Shown here: positions 22,867 to 34,871 of the stretch, in pieces | Position numbering within the stretch: the first letter of the stretch is position 1 | Layout: each line of letters begins with the position of its first letter | DNA from: Branchiostoma floridae | Lineage: Eukaryota > Chordata > Leptocardii > Amphioxiformes > Branchiostomatidae | Assembly: GCF_000003815.2 (NCBI RefSeq) | Contig: NC_049984.1 | Location: 7,487,205 to 7,551,204, forward strand | Length of the DNA stretch: 64,000 nt | Direction of reading: 5' to 3' | The notes under the pieces: model-generated | What the model was told of the DNA's origin: nothing | The model's input: the letters and a program-made list of their open reading frames with translations, nothing else | Databases searched by the model: none | Position numbers and translations under genes: made by a program

Positions 22867-24114
22867 GTAACGTGCAGCCATTTCTTATACTCCCTGCACC
22901 TTTCTTTTTCATTTTCCACCAAGAGACATTTCTATGCGTACGTATAGAAAGAAAATGGTCTTTTGCATGACTTAGTTTCTTTTTTGTACCGTAGAAGGAA
23001 GGCTTATTTGATGATGTCAGGAAATATTTTCTGTCTTTCATAGCAGTTCTTTCTGTATGCAACCATTGCTGGTCTTTGATACTGAGTAGTAGATTCCTGC
23101 TCGCATTTACTGTCAAGCTTGAAGCCCTGTGTAACATTGATACAATGTAAAGGTTGCTTTATTTCAATTTTATTTGATCATATCATATTTTTTTACCTGA
23201 CATGCGGCCAGACTGTCCACAGGCTATTTCTAACTAAGGCCTAATCTTTGAAGTTCGGAACGGATATATCGCTTTCCACTCGCAAGTTTAGTTTATTTGT
23301 CATCACAATTTCCTTTTCAATTTGACGTTAGAATATGATAAGTGGAACACATCTATAGAAGGTTAGATATGGCGATATTGGATTTCCTTGTGCATTGTAA
23401 GAGTAACACCGATAACATGCGTTACACATGTGTCGAGTCCTGGTGACACAGTGGGGGAAAAGGGCAGATGTTCCGATGGGAAAACGCTGTACCTGCCCTT
23501 CAGAGGAAATGAATTCCATGTTTGTTTTACATGGAAACAGATGGGAGTGTTTGGGTGGACAAGTGCGGGCTGCCGGACCATCTGGGTATCCAACAGGTGC
23601 AGGGCATCCTGGTGTTTAGACAGGACTTATACCTGTGTTTTCCCTACACTTACTCCCTGGTACACCTGCTATTCTCCCAAAGCCCGCCGATTCGCAGGGC
23701 TTTTACTTTTCATCCGGTCTCCGTCGATCAATTATTTTACTTACTTTCCCGGCCGCAGCGACATCTGTTTTCTGTGTTCTCGGCTGAGGTTCAAAGCTTG
23801 TATTAACTTTTGATGGTTTGTACTTCCTTGTGGATGAATTGTAAATGCGAATGTGAATATGAATATTGATAGAATATGGTCTGGTATTGCAAGAGGCATT
23901 AATCACTGCTTAACTCTGTATACAATTTTGATAGCAGCTGTTTTATTTCCCAACATGGAGGACAACAGAGGATAACAAACATTTTAGATTGTTTTTTATT
24001 GGTGGACATTTACAAAATATTGCAGTCAAAAAAAGAGAGGACTGTGATGTTGCATTTAATATAGATGGAGGAGTTGAATTCTACTTAATGTGCATTTTGC
24101 AAAACTGTAACTGT
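22867..24114. other. Intron stretch, nothing recognised
   Basis: At 23388-23813 a 141-codon + strand frame is open, but it overlaps frames on both strands and shows no recognisable motif. Confidence 0.3.
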
Positions 24115-24147
24115 ATGTGTGTGTGTGTGTGTGCTTGCGTGTGTGTT
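24115..24147. repeat. TG microsatellite
   Basis: A run of TG dinucleotides with one CTTGCG interruption. It gives rise to a Thr-His repeat in a spurious minus-strand frame. Confidence 0.9.
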
Positions 24148-24254
24148 GCCAACATAACTCAAAAAGATGTGGATGAACCTGTGCACTTCAATAGGGATTA
24201 GGAAGAGGAAGGTCACTTTAATAACATGCCACCTAGTGCCTTTGTATGGTCCTG

Positions 24255-24385
24255 CAACAGAACGTTTGGTTTTGATATCTCCTCTTCTGGACATGCTATA
24301 GTCTTTATTTTTTTTGTCGTAGGTAGCCCTGTAGGTGGTGTAGGTTTGAGCCCCTAGCGGATTTTTTGGAACTGCAGAGGAGATT
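24255..24385. repeat. Dispersed repeat fragment sharing blocks with 43590-43690
   Basis: The order here is GTTTTGATATCT, then TGGACATGCTATAGT, then GCCCCTAGCGG, then GGAACTGCAG. At 43590-43690 the same blocks occur as CCCCTAGCGG, TACTGCAGTGGAAC, GTTTTGATATCTT, TTGGACATGCTGTGT. The block order is circularly permuted, which suggests both are pieces of a tandemly arranged repeat unit. Family not identified. Confidence 0.45.
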
Positions 24386-26734
24386 GAGCTGAAAGGAAAA
24401 ACATGATTTTGGTATTCTTTGTCTTTGATATGGTAATATGCGTATTTAGGCAAAGAATGTCTTGTTGGTTGCCATGAGGAAAACTGCACCTTACAAATGA
24501 TACAATCAAAGGCCATAGGATTTTTAGGATGTTGAGCTGAGGGTTGCCTGTGTCAAACGTGCAGCAAATTGTCCATGGCAACGGCTTGAATCCAGTACCT
24601 GTTGGTGCCTACTATCTGTGGAAAGTTCTCGTTTTTGATGTCATAATCAAACCTCGCAGAAGGTTACGGAGGGGGCGAACACTGACAGATAATACGGGCT
24701 GTAAATCCAAATGTCGTGGAAGTGTCTTGTTGTGTCGGAAACAGCTCGGTTTGTCTTGCTTGGTTTCCTGGATTATTAGTGCCGACGGCGTGGCGTAATC
24801 CTTCTGAGCCAGGAACAGGTGCAGCAGTTCTGCTTGAAGAAATTTACTCTCCCATTTTCCCCACCCCCAGCTGTGATTCTTATATCAATGACACCACGCT
24901 TGGTCTTCCCCAGCTTTGTTTAAATGTTCATTTAGACATCGCAGCCATTAAACCAACGCGTACATTTTCTACCTCACTTAGGAGCTTGTATTTGAAGTTG
25001 ACCAACTATCTCAGCGTCCTCCAGTTTGCCTGTCAAAACAGTTGATATCAGGAATTGTGAGCTCTTCCAGTTCAGTTGTGAATCGGTCATCTTTCTATTT
25101 TGTGTCGTGGAAGAATTTGGTGTCCTCTGTCTTTCCGAAGGTGCCAAGGAAGATGATTTTACTATAGTGATGAAGCTGATTGTGTCAAGATTTTCTTCCA
25201 ACCTGTTTGTCTTGATCCTCTGCCTCAGCAGGTGTTCTGACATGTTTTCACAGCGTCGCAAATATGAAAAGAGCAGAATTGATGGCATTGCTGGCTGACG
25301 TCTCATACATTTGAAAAGCCTTGTTAACAGTCGGTTGATACTGATAGCCCGGTGCTCGTGTCGCTCCGGCTCGATGGATGCTCCTTGTGTCACTACACCA
25401 TCCGGGCCCTAAAAGTGTGATTTTCTTGCCTCAAATTGCCCGTTTTTACCGCGAGATGACAGGCAATAAATGAACCTAGCCCGAAATTCCACCTTAAGAA
25501 CGATCAATCCATCTGGTGAGACGCGGGGTCCCTGGGGTGCCGTGTGTGGCATTTAGATTGTGGCTGCTCCCCGGTAGCTTCACAGGGGAATTGGGAAGCG
25601 CAGAATTTTCCATAGATCAGTTTGTCCCAGGGGTGGGAGATACAGTGGTGACACCATTTATCTTGTGTCTTCACACAAGGGCTGCGCGCTCCAACTTTCA
25701 TACCTGCAACTTCTCTTTTCAAGACGTGTGATGAATCCTGCTCCTCGCGATGTCAGCCGTAATCCGTAGATAATTCCGTTAATGTTTCCATATTGGAGTA
25801 GCAGCGACAGTTGGGCAGTGTCGACGATGCAGCGGTCGGATTTCGGTCAGGGTCGCAGGTTGCAGTAGCGTGGGAAGTAGCTTTTATGATATTAATCTGC
25901 AACTTTTATCGTGCATGATCCTTGTGATTTTGCCTGGGACATGGTTGTGTGACATGAAAGACAAATGCATAGAAAACAGCACAGTAATACTGATAGACCC
26001 CAATGATAGCTCTTATCTAATATTGTGTATGCACATGTCAATATGATATGGCTTGCGCGTGTTCATGTCTTTGATATCACTGATAACTTATACCTCCCAA
26101 TCACATGTGACGGCGAGTCAGTCACATCTATGATTTAGTATCAGACAGGTCTTCGAAATGTGACCATTCTATCACGGTCTTTGCCTTTAGATTTACTTGT
26201 ATACAGATCTCTAAGCTAAAACAGCCAAGATATATCGCAGAATGGCACATAGCATCTTACAAAACACTGCTGGCCCAGGTGTTCCAACTGATTCAGACCT
26301 GAGCAAAGTCAAGGTCTAGCCTACCATTTAGGGTGAATGTCCTGTAAAGACAGTAGCACTCCATTTTGAAAAGAATGGGGGTGTTTCAAACAGCCTCTGA
26401 GCTGTTATAGCTGAGTTAGGTGGGCAGTTGTCTGTTACTTTATGAGTCAGAGGAAATACATGTACAGTGATTTATCTATTAACTCTGGCAAGGAGGCCAT
26501 ATAGCTCTTGTAACAGGTGGAAATGTAACTTCAGCAACACAGAAATAATGATCTTTACAGACTTGATTTTTGTGCACAGACATTCTGAGGTAGGCTTAGC
26601 TTAGAATGTAGTTTCTCCCAAGGTGTATGATAGCCTCAGTCAAAGCTTGCAAATCATGAGTAATGCTTCATACCTAGGGCACAATTTCAGAACTTCTTTC
26701 TTTTAAAAAAGATTAAGAATACAAAAAAAGTTAA
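24386..26734. other. Intron stretch, nothing recognised
   Basis: Region 25000-25740 is moderately GC-rich, with open frames on both strands (up to 139 codons on the minus strand at 24974-25393). None carries a recognisable motif or a good splice-site pair. Confidence 0.3.
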
Positions 26735-26810
26735 CCTTATATTAGTCATAGTGTTGCTTGCCTTGGTGCTGATTGGCCATCATGTGATTCAAATCAACAC
26801 TATGATAAGG
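26735..26810. repeat. Imperfect fold-back (hairpin)
   Basis: The left arm CCTTAT-attagt-CATAGTGTTG pairs with the right arm CAACACTATGATAAGG. The 16 paired bases have a six-base bulge on the left and a loop of about 40 bases. It could be the remnant of a small inverted-repeat element. Confidence 0.55.
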
Positions 26811-27454
26811 TGGAAATAACGTTTATATACTGTAGACAGTGTTTATAGACATATTGATTGTATACTTTGGGTACCTGTGAACTAGATAGGAGAGTGCTGA
26901 ATGGTAAGATACAAATGATAAAGGCTTAAGTCCCTTGAATCACATTTAGGTGGGAGAGAAACTTGTTGTCTTTAGATAAAGTAGTTTGATCAGTTAGTGA
27001 CTGATAGCCTCTTAAATGGATACTTCGTCTGTCAACACGCAATTCTCAGTCGGCTGAATGTTCTGCCAATGTAGCAACATCAATTCTGTGCTCTCCTCTA
27101 ATGAAGCCCAAGTTGTCTGTTCCCAAGTGCTACACCTGGACTTGGTACTTTGTGCAAATAGCCGTGAAATCCTCCTGGGCTTTGTTAAGGCAATATCGAG
27201 AGTCACTCCGAGAGATGTCAATCCGCCGAGTCCATCGCCTCCCAGGCAGAAGCCATCAGTCATTCTCCCTTTCCCAGCTTGGTGCAATTTCTCAACATGC
27301 AGATGAGGTGACTTGTGTGGACATGTATCGATTTTGTTTGGGAAAATTTGCCTACGCCAACTGTGAGTGGTTTTATTAGTCCCCCAGTGTGTTGGCTTTT
27401 TCGGGGAGACATCCATCAATGTGTAAAGAATGTTTTAAAAAAACTTGCTCAAAG
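26811..27454. other. Intron stretch, nothing recognised
   Basis: Frames of up to 135 codons are open at 27012-27419 on the minus strand and overlap + strand frames. No domain is recognised. Confidence 0.3.
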
Positions 27455-27462
27455 TTGTCGAG

Positions 27463-27876
27463 TAGGGCTGGGTACCGGTACAGAAAATTCAGGTCCAGGT
27501 CCGGTTCAGGTCCAAAGGATCAGGTCCAGGTCCGGACCTGAACCTGGACCTGATGCAGTATGACTCATACCAATGGTACATTTCACTACATAGAAATCTG
27601 TTTGGTGGAGTATTAGACTTACACTGGCGTTTTAAAATCCTACAACGCTAACTAACCTGTACGATTGGCTGTAAAACTTGGTAGAAATTACTATTAACTC
27701 TACTCTACTTCAATCTTGTTATTTTCTTCCACCTGCAAGCGCCAAAACGTATGAATGCCTGATAAAATAATCTGTTAATTTTCTAATCGGTCCAACATCC
27801 GGTCCACCTAATTTTTTCAGGTCCGGTTTTTCTGGACCGGTCCAATAAGAATACGCTGTACCGATACCCAGCCCTA
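27463..27876. mobile_element. hAT-type MITE with perfect 8-bp target duplication
   Basis: The element begins TAGGGCTGGGTACCGGTACA and the reverse complement of its right end begins TAGGGCTGGGTATCGGTACA, so the ends are inverted copies with one mismatch over 20 bp. It is flanked by identical TTGTCGAG at 27455-27462 and 27877-27884, the 8-bp duplication expected of hAT elements. Next to each end lie short runs of GGTCCAGGTCC/GGACCTG-type sequence that are themselves inverted repeats. 414 bp, no transposase. Confidence 0.88.
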
Positions 27877-27884
27877 TTGTCGAG

Positions 27885-30821
27885 TTTTTTAAAATCTAGT
27901 ATATAAAGATATGGTTCATATTCCGTTGAAAGACCAGAATATATATAACGTTAGAGATATGCATTTCAACAATGACAAATTCTAGAGTTGTTAAAGTGCT
28001 ATCTGACCTAATTTCGAGACACACATTTTATGATAAATTGAAATATAAAGTTACTGGTTCAACTGAAGGTTTTCATTTGAGGTTTGTATCACACGGGAGT
28101 TAGTGAACATCAAGTCGACACTTGTTGATGATGTTTTTTTGTTTGTTTTTTTATTTACTTACGGTTCACCACAATCATGGCTCGTAGAGCCACTCAATGC
28201 ATTTTGGGTTACAATACTGGATTATGAGGAAAGATGTTTGTTTACCCTTGACTTCAAAAGTTTTAGATTGTACCCACAGGGAAGCAGTTCCATGTGTCAA
28301 TACTCGCTGTCAGTCTACTACACTGTCAGTCTCCTACATGTCATTCGGCTGTGTTCAGAAGTAGACGTGAAGGTCCATCGGTAGAAACACCTTTCCTCAC
28401 CCTCCGGTCTTCTCCAGGTGCAGAGTTCCTCCTTCATCCTTCATCTCCCCAAGTAGCTGATGAGATATCGACTTCTCCCCCCAGGTATAAATCTTGCATC
28501 GCCATAATCCATAATGCCGAGTGCGGAATCTTAAAGCGTGCGATCTCCAATAATATTAGCGTCTCGAGAGGGTTTCAGATTGTGGTTCTCAATCATCCTG
28601 CTCGCGCACATGCACCTGTGGCGGCTCGCGTACTTCCCAAAAGGCTTAGTGCATTTGCGGTCAGGTAATCCTCGGTAGCTTTAAGGCGGGGTCATAGCAT
28701 TGCTAATAACCCTTCTTCATGTTCAAACTCAGACTTCTAATGAGCGTAAGCCAGTGTATAATGGACAATAGGCAGTGTTGCATAGAATCATAAATAGGTT
28801 AGCTATAATAACATTGTGCAGTACATGCTGGAGTGGAAAGAAGGAGTCATGCATATATTTCACCATCGCTCTAGTTTTCGATCAGTGTTTCTGCTCCTCT
28901 TGTCCCTAAGGGATAGGAACGTCATACTTTGAAGATGCGGCGCGTGAATCGTCCATACTGGCATCTTACCGAGGATTGCCTTCCATCTATACAAATTGAT
29001 ACGGAGAAGCCATCCATCCATCTTGTACCACTTTAGCCAAGGATGGCCATGCTTCTGAAGCTTAAGACACTGTGCCCGGAGGGTCCCTTAACAGCTTTCC
29101 GAAGATTGATTCTTAATCACAGAACTTTACAGTACAGTACTTCTGTGAAAGCTCCAAATCCTCACCAATTCAGGCTCTGTTCCAATGGCCCATTGCTATT
29201 CTGTCAAATTGTCAATGAAAACCATTATTTGGTTTAGAAATGAAAAATGTATTGACTTAAAGTGGAGCATTTCCCTCTTGTGACTATTGATGTACACCTT
29301 TCTTTCATAAATGCGACTGTACTGCATTTCAATATTTTACTTCCAATCCTCTGAAGCATCTGACAAAATGTCTTTGGGGAACCCTTCCTCTTTGAAAAAT
29401 GAACTTGCTTGCCCTTAGTTTACATTATCCCATGCTTCATTTACCACGTGGTTGTTCCAAAGAAGGATTCTTATTGATGAATTCTAACATTGGAAGCATG
29501 GTTCGTGGAACTTTCTATGAAGCATGAACCACGTGGGACCTGTGCAGTCCCACTACATCTGAACTTTTCTCACCCAGAATAAACATGTTTCCACTGGTAT
29601 ATTCTACACCACTTCAAAGTCTTCACGCCACATTTGGAAAGGTTCTACCTCACTACTCGTCTGCTTATTCAGCTTTTGTAACGCGTTCTCGAGTTTGAGT
29701 TTATCATGATCCATAATATTACCTTGACAATGTAATGTTGTATTGTAGCTAGTCTTTCTGTGGTTAACAATTAACATACAAAGAATTGTATAACCGTACA
29801 AAACAACAAATTGCACACAAGAAAAATTACATAAACAGACTAGATAGTCTTCAGACTATAGACTTCAGCTGAACATTAAATTTGCCAGAGTATCCCTGTC
29901 TTTACCAGTAATATCTTCTTTTTTTTACTTCGTGCAGTCAAGTCCCTGTACTTCCTTGTGTGAATGTTGCTGGTACATAAACACACAGTGTATTTGAATC
30001 AAACTTAACAAGGCCATGCGCTATCAGCTTTTATTGTGTACCATGATGTTGCGTAGTACGTAATTGCCAGTGATTTCTTGGTAGAGCAAACGCTCCGAGG
30101 AATTGTAGGATCAAAGGATGCTACTTTCCTTCAAGGAATGATGTTACATCCCGGAGATAAGTAGTACCATTAGAAAGGACTGGCTGCACCTGTGCATGCC
30201 TCTCAGGCACACCTCCAGCAATGCCACTCAAAGAGACCCTTCAGAAGATCCCTGTCATAACCAAAGCCAGCTATTTTTGTAGCTAGAGCTAACACCTGAG
30301 GCAGTTTTCATCAAGCTGAAACTAAAGGGACAGCATTGGTGCCCATGGGATAGCAATACCAGTGGCTATGTATGGGGTTTGGGAGAGTATTTGATTTGTA
30401 CATGTCTTACGTGTTGGTAGTGGATGTTCTGTTCAGCACCAGGGACAGGCTTGTATATGGTGCTGGCTGTACTGTTGTATTGATAGTTGATATTCCTCTT
30501 TCTGTATTCTGCATATTGCTAATTGATGCTGTTAGAATTTCCTTAAGTATGCATACATGTAATACATCACAAAAATACATTGCCTTCCAATAGGGTCAGA
30601 TCCCTGCTGTTTTCAGTTGAATCTGTCTGTAAATCAGAATTATCTGTATTGTGAAATTTTTGGTTTCTATAGGCAGTTGTTTTTCTTTGCAATGGGAATT
30701 TGATACATTGCCAGAATGATAAATGTACAGTAATGTACAGTTTGCAAAACTGTAAAAACAAAAGGTGTTTGATATGTGTAACATATTTTTGTAACCTGCT
30801 AACCTGCATTTTATATCATAT
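27885..30821. other. Intron stretch, nothing recognised
   Basis: A loose fold-back with CACGTGG in both halves lies around 29430-29545 (CATGCTTCATTTACCACGTGG and ATGAAGCATGAACCACGTGG share parts). CpG content rises around 28480-28680. No exon recognised. Confidence 0.3.
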
Positions 30822-30920
30822 TGTTCCATGTGCTGTCCCGTGCTGTTCCATGCTGCCCTTTTTGTGCTGTCCTGTTGAATGCTGTTCCGTGCCATTCCCT
30901 GCTGTCCTGTGCTGTTACAT
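30822..30920. repeat. Minisatellite with a unit of about 10 bp
   Basis: Repeated TGCTGTYCYG-type units (TGCTGTCCCG, TGCTGTTCCA, TGCTGTCCTG, TGCTGTTCCG and variants) run for about 100 bp with several degenerate units. It produces Ser-Thr-Gly-Gln-like repeats in a minus-strand frame, which I regard as incidental. Confidence 0.7.
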
Positions 30921-31578
30921 GGCAACACATAGGTGAGTGAAGAGTTGTTATTCTTTCCTTAATAATTGATATGTTTCTTTATATAATAGGGGTGAAATGT
31001 TTTGACATCTTGAATAGCAGTATCTCTTTATATACAATATATTACAGGATATGTGCAATCAGTTTACCTACTTACCCTAGGCACTATATTATAATGCAGA
31101 CATTCACACAGTGTGAGTGCATGAGCACTAAAATGTGGGCAGCTGTTTAAGTACCGTTTTCAGGGTCTTTTGCTGCACTTATTTCTGCATTGACTAAGCT
31201 CTCAAATTGGCCTGAAAATGTCAATTGCAAGAAGAATACCTGATCTCATTGCCTTTCTTCAAACCTAAATTGCACACGTCACTGCAGATAACACATGCTT
31301 CATACATAGAAGAAATCAGCAGCACACTATTCATCTGTTTCTTTTCGCATCGCTTACTCTTTCGATACTATCGAAGAAATGATGGCGACAAAGATAAATG
31401 GTTTAATAAGAGGCACAACTCCTATCTATCAGTGGTGTAATTGCAGCGCCCCTCCCAACCAATAAAGCAAACAAAAGCACAAGTCACCGGGGGTTTATCA
31501 GCCCTATTAATCCTGAAGATACATGAGACTAATCACGCTCAAGTGCCAAGAGTTGGCGTCCTCTTGGGTAGCTCGGTT
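30921..31578. other. Intron stretch, nothing recognised
   Basis: No gene or repeat seen before the array that follows. Confidence 0.3.
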
Positions 31579-31966
31579 CAAAGTGGGAAACAAAGACAAC
31601 ATTAGACACAAGGCTGTTCAGAGACATATTTGTGAGAAGATAGCTTGATTCAAAGTGGGAAACAAAGACAATATTAGAAACAAGGCTGTTCAGAACACAA
31701 TTAGACATATTTGTGGAAAGGTAGCTCAGTTCAAAGTGGGAAACAAAGACAATATTAGACACAAGGTTGTTCAGAGACATATTTGAGGAAAGGTAGCTTG
31801 TTTCAAAGTGGGAAACAAAGACAATATTAGACATAAGGCCGTTCAGAACACAATTAGACATATTTATGGAAAGATAGCTATAGCTTGGTTCAAAGTGGGA
31901 AACAAAAGACAACATTAGAGACAAGGTTTTTCAGAACACAATTAGACATATTTGTGGAAGGACAGA
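31579..31966 (-). repeat. Tandem array of alternating 72/81-bp units with an open minus-strand frame
   Basis: CAAAGTGGGAAACAAA recurs at 31579, 31651, 31732, 31804 and 31891, giving spacings of 72, 81, 72 and 87 bp. Short units lack a nine-base piece (around ACACAATTAG) that long units have, so the array is a two-unit higher-order repeat of about 153 bp. All spacings are multiples of three, and on the minus strand 31529-31924 is open for 131 codons with a repeated NIVFVSHFE-x-SYL motif. No known protein family matches this. I favour a non-coding minisatellite that happens to be open. Confidence 0.85.
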
Positions 31967-32129
31967 TCTGCGTATGACATAAAATCTGATTTAGCTCAAA
32001 ACTGGCCTGTTTGTTATTTAGATGCTGCTGTTAAATTTTGTTGCTGGTTTTGAAAAGGGGGAAACAGTAATGTTATTTCTTGTTTTGTTTTTTTTGTTTG
32101 AGAGGTCTTAGAAATATATCTGTGCTAGT
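31967..32129. other. Spacer, nothing recognised
   Basis: Short AT-rich spacer between two repeats. Confidence 0.3.
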
Positions 32130-32209
32130 GGCTGTTGACCCACTAATGTTATGATGACTATTCTTTATATGGCTGTTGACCCACTAATGTTATGATGACT
32201 ATTCTTTAT
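32130..32209. repeat. Perfect 41-bp tandem duplication
   Basis: GGCTGTTGACCCACTAATGT starts at 32130 and at 32171, and the two copies match to the end of ATTCTTTAT. No changes are seen, so the duplication is young. Confidence 0.95.
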
Positions 32210-33279
32210 GTTTCTATGCCGTTGGCAGCATGATATGACTCAAACTGCCAATACAATGGCAAGGGACTTTAATTTTGCAACATAGTCAAGAAACTTGGAG
32301 TCGGACACTGTTTTATTAATATCACTGGGATTTTAGCAAAGCACAGCTGTGGACAAACCTGCTTATGTGACACATTCGACTACCAAATTTATGTCCCGCT
32401 GGTGTATTAATCATTTCTTTATATACATACCCATGTGTAGGACTGAACACCACTGGGCAGCATTTTTTTCATGTGATATTATGTCATCAATTAATCAAAG
32501 TAATGCCCTAACCAAAATGAATGATATGAATTATTGAAACTGAATGGGAAAAGTGCTATTTTTTGCAGAATTCTTTCTTACTTCAGTCTATTAATGGCAA
32601 CATCTCAGGCTTTCACACTTATTGAAAGAGCAATATAGAATTGTGATACATGCAGTTTGCTAATACTGCCAGTGTGCTATTAACTGCATACGGGTGAAAC
32701 AGGCTGGAATATACCCCTGTCTGTTACACCTAAATATTTATCACATTTTGCTATAGTTTTAAAACATTTTGTTTCTTAGCTCTTAGAATTACATTTTATA
32801 AACAATTACCTGTCAGGTGTGTGAACTTTATATCAAGACGTATAGCGACTATCTTTGACATTTTTGGATGCTCATCCCAAAGGAAATGCCCTATCTAGAT
32901 GTGTGTTTTAAAGACGGGTGCAATTTACATCTAAATTCTCTGATCCATCATGTGGCTGCCCTCCTCAGTGACAGGTCCGCATTCGTTTTGCAATTATCGC
33001 GGCTCGCTTTTCACCGGGATCATCGACAAATTAGCATATCTTGCAAAAAGGTATGACGGTTCCTGCCTCCGTCGTAAAATGTCATAACACATTTATTTGT
33101 GGCGTTGATTACCGATGTTTGGTTATCACAAGCTCCAGAAGTCACAGATATCAAGGTTATGAAGACAAGTTGGTTTCAGAGGTGAACTGCCGGCAAGTGA
33201 TAAGATGGGGGAACTTTGTGCGAGGATTAATCCCTAAGTCCTCCAAGAGAAAAATGCATGAAGGGAACACAATTTGCAT
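32210..33279. other. Intron stretch, nothing recognised
   Basis: A palindromic GGATTAATCC (paired-type homeodomain/Otx-like site) occurs near 33224, just before the paired elements that follow. CpG content rises from about 32960. No exon found. Confidence 0.3.
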
Positions 33280-33305
33280 ACTAATTTGACCATCAGTCAT
33301 TCGCT

Positions 33306-33403
33306 TGCCCTTCATTGTGACAAGGTGATATCTTACACCATATGGTCGATCAATTATTCCGCTACGAAAATCCTAGATAATTGGCTAATTAGCATAGTCT
33401 GGC
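33306..33403. repeat. Diverged paired element B1
   Basis: Aligns in the same orientation with 33626-33731. Shared blocks: TGCCCTTC-TTG-GACA, TGATATC, CCATATGG, CAATTATTC-GCT, a GCTAATT core and CATAGTCT. Blocks are kept in order with nearly constant spacing over about 100 bp. Both copies contain TAAT-core homeodomain-like sites. Candidate regulatory duplicate; an old repeat family is the alternative. Confidence 0.6.
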
Positions 33404-33625
33404 AGCGTTTTCTGTAGACGAAAGCGTATATGTTGACACTTGTGAAGCCAACACGTCGAGCTCTTCGTGTCAACGTTATCTCGTCTGACAAAGAGGTAAA
33501 AAGTTCAGATAAATCACACTGGCAGAAAACTACATTTTTACGACTCAGCCAAAGTTGGCGAGGAGACCTGATGGAAACAGACGTAGGCGTAATTCACCCG
33601 CTAATTTCAGATCCATCTAGCTCAG

Positions 33626-33731
33626 TGCCCTTCGTTGCGACATGCTGATATCATTCGCCATATGGCCACTCAATTATTCTGCTTTAAAGATCCCCTTTTC
33701 GGAGGGCTAATTGGCTGATTTACATAGTCTA
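33626..33731. repeat. Diverged paired element B2
   Basis: Partner of 33306-33403, about 320 bp downstream. The copy has a small extra piece before GGGCTAATTGGCTGATT. Similarity extends weakly to the left (CTAATTT before both copies) and stops on the right after ACATAGTCT. Confidence 0.6.
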
Positions 33732-34871
33732 TTGGAATTTACAATATTTGCTGTGATGTTTCCACACTGTGGAGAAGCGATCCATCTTTCTTTAGCACAT
33801 AAAGTACAGATCAGGCTGCACAGCAAGGTGATGTTGATCGGTAGTTAATGACTCAGGTGGGGGCATGTTGTGATTGGGAATAAAAATATGTCTCCCCTCC
33901 ATCAATTGTTCAATAAGTTGTGACTGTTTTTTCATTGCAGTAATACGTACTTGTCAATCATAGAACAAATCTTTCAAACGATTTCTGGTGTGCCTTGCAT
34001 GATTCTCATGTGACAGTAGTGCATGATATTGCCTATAGATAAAGTCATTTGCATACTTCAACAAAACGTACTATTTCATGACAGGAATATTTGGTAAAGA
34101 TTATCTTCATACAAAGAAGGATTTCGTTTTTGCATGAATGAATGTGAAATGTGTTGGAAGATAAACATAAAGGTTTCTTACTGATTTGTATGAAGTAAAG
34201 TGCTTGCATACATGTCTCACTTTTCTGCTATGAATCTTATCAAACATGACAAGTAGATTTAACAAGATTTGTGTTTGGTGTGTTGGAATCTTATCTCTCA
34301 ATAGCCGGGAAGCATACCTGTGTGTCAATCATGATGATAAGTTTCATGTATGCGATATACAAAGTACCACACTACTGGTATATCGAGTTATGTTCAATGA
34401 TGTAACTCCTATATCTGTGGCCTCCAATTTCACTACGATGAAACAGAGATAGCTAGAAATGACAGGGAGGTAGTAATTGAATGAGATTTCATTTCTGGCT
34501 GGTTATACAACCTGCCCGATTCAAATTCAGCAGCCGAGATCGAATTATGAGCGCTTCATTGATGTAATAAAATCTAGCACCACTCGCTCATGTAAATTAC
34601 GGCGGCGTCCTTCGAAAGAAATTGGTAAAGTTGTTCGAGTTAGCCCTTGAGGGGCAGTTACTATGGTAATAACAGGAACTGCCGGGAATTCTGTCAAAAC
34701 AAGTTGTGTCTTCTTCTGGAATACTTCCAATCACAGAGGTTCAGTAAGGGTGGTTCAGTTATTTCTGCCATGAAAAATTCTATAAAAAGACCAAAAAAGA
34801 GGTCTTGTTTTAAGTGCGCCTGTATATGTGTGTTTGTGTCTCTGGATGATTTAGATGGTAATAACTTAAAA
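33732..34871. other. Intron stretch, nothing recognised
   Basis: No repeat or exon recognised up to the left end of the second piggyBac-type copy. Confidence 0.3.

Noticed and set aside
24085-24516. 143-codon minus-strand open frame
   Set aside because: Contains a Thr-His run from the TG microsatellite and a dispersed-repeat fragment; no domain.
30822-30920. Repeating Ser-Thr-Gly-Gln peptide on the minus strand
   Set aside because: A direct result of the roughly 10-bp minisatellite; no supporting gene structure.
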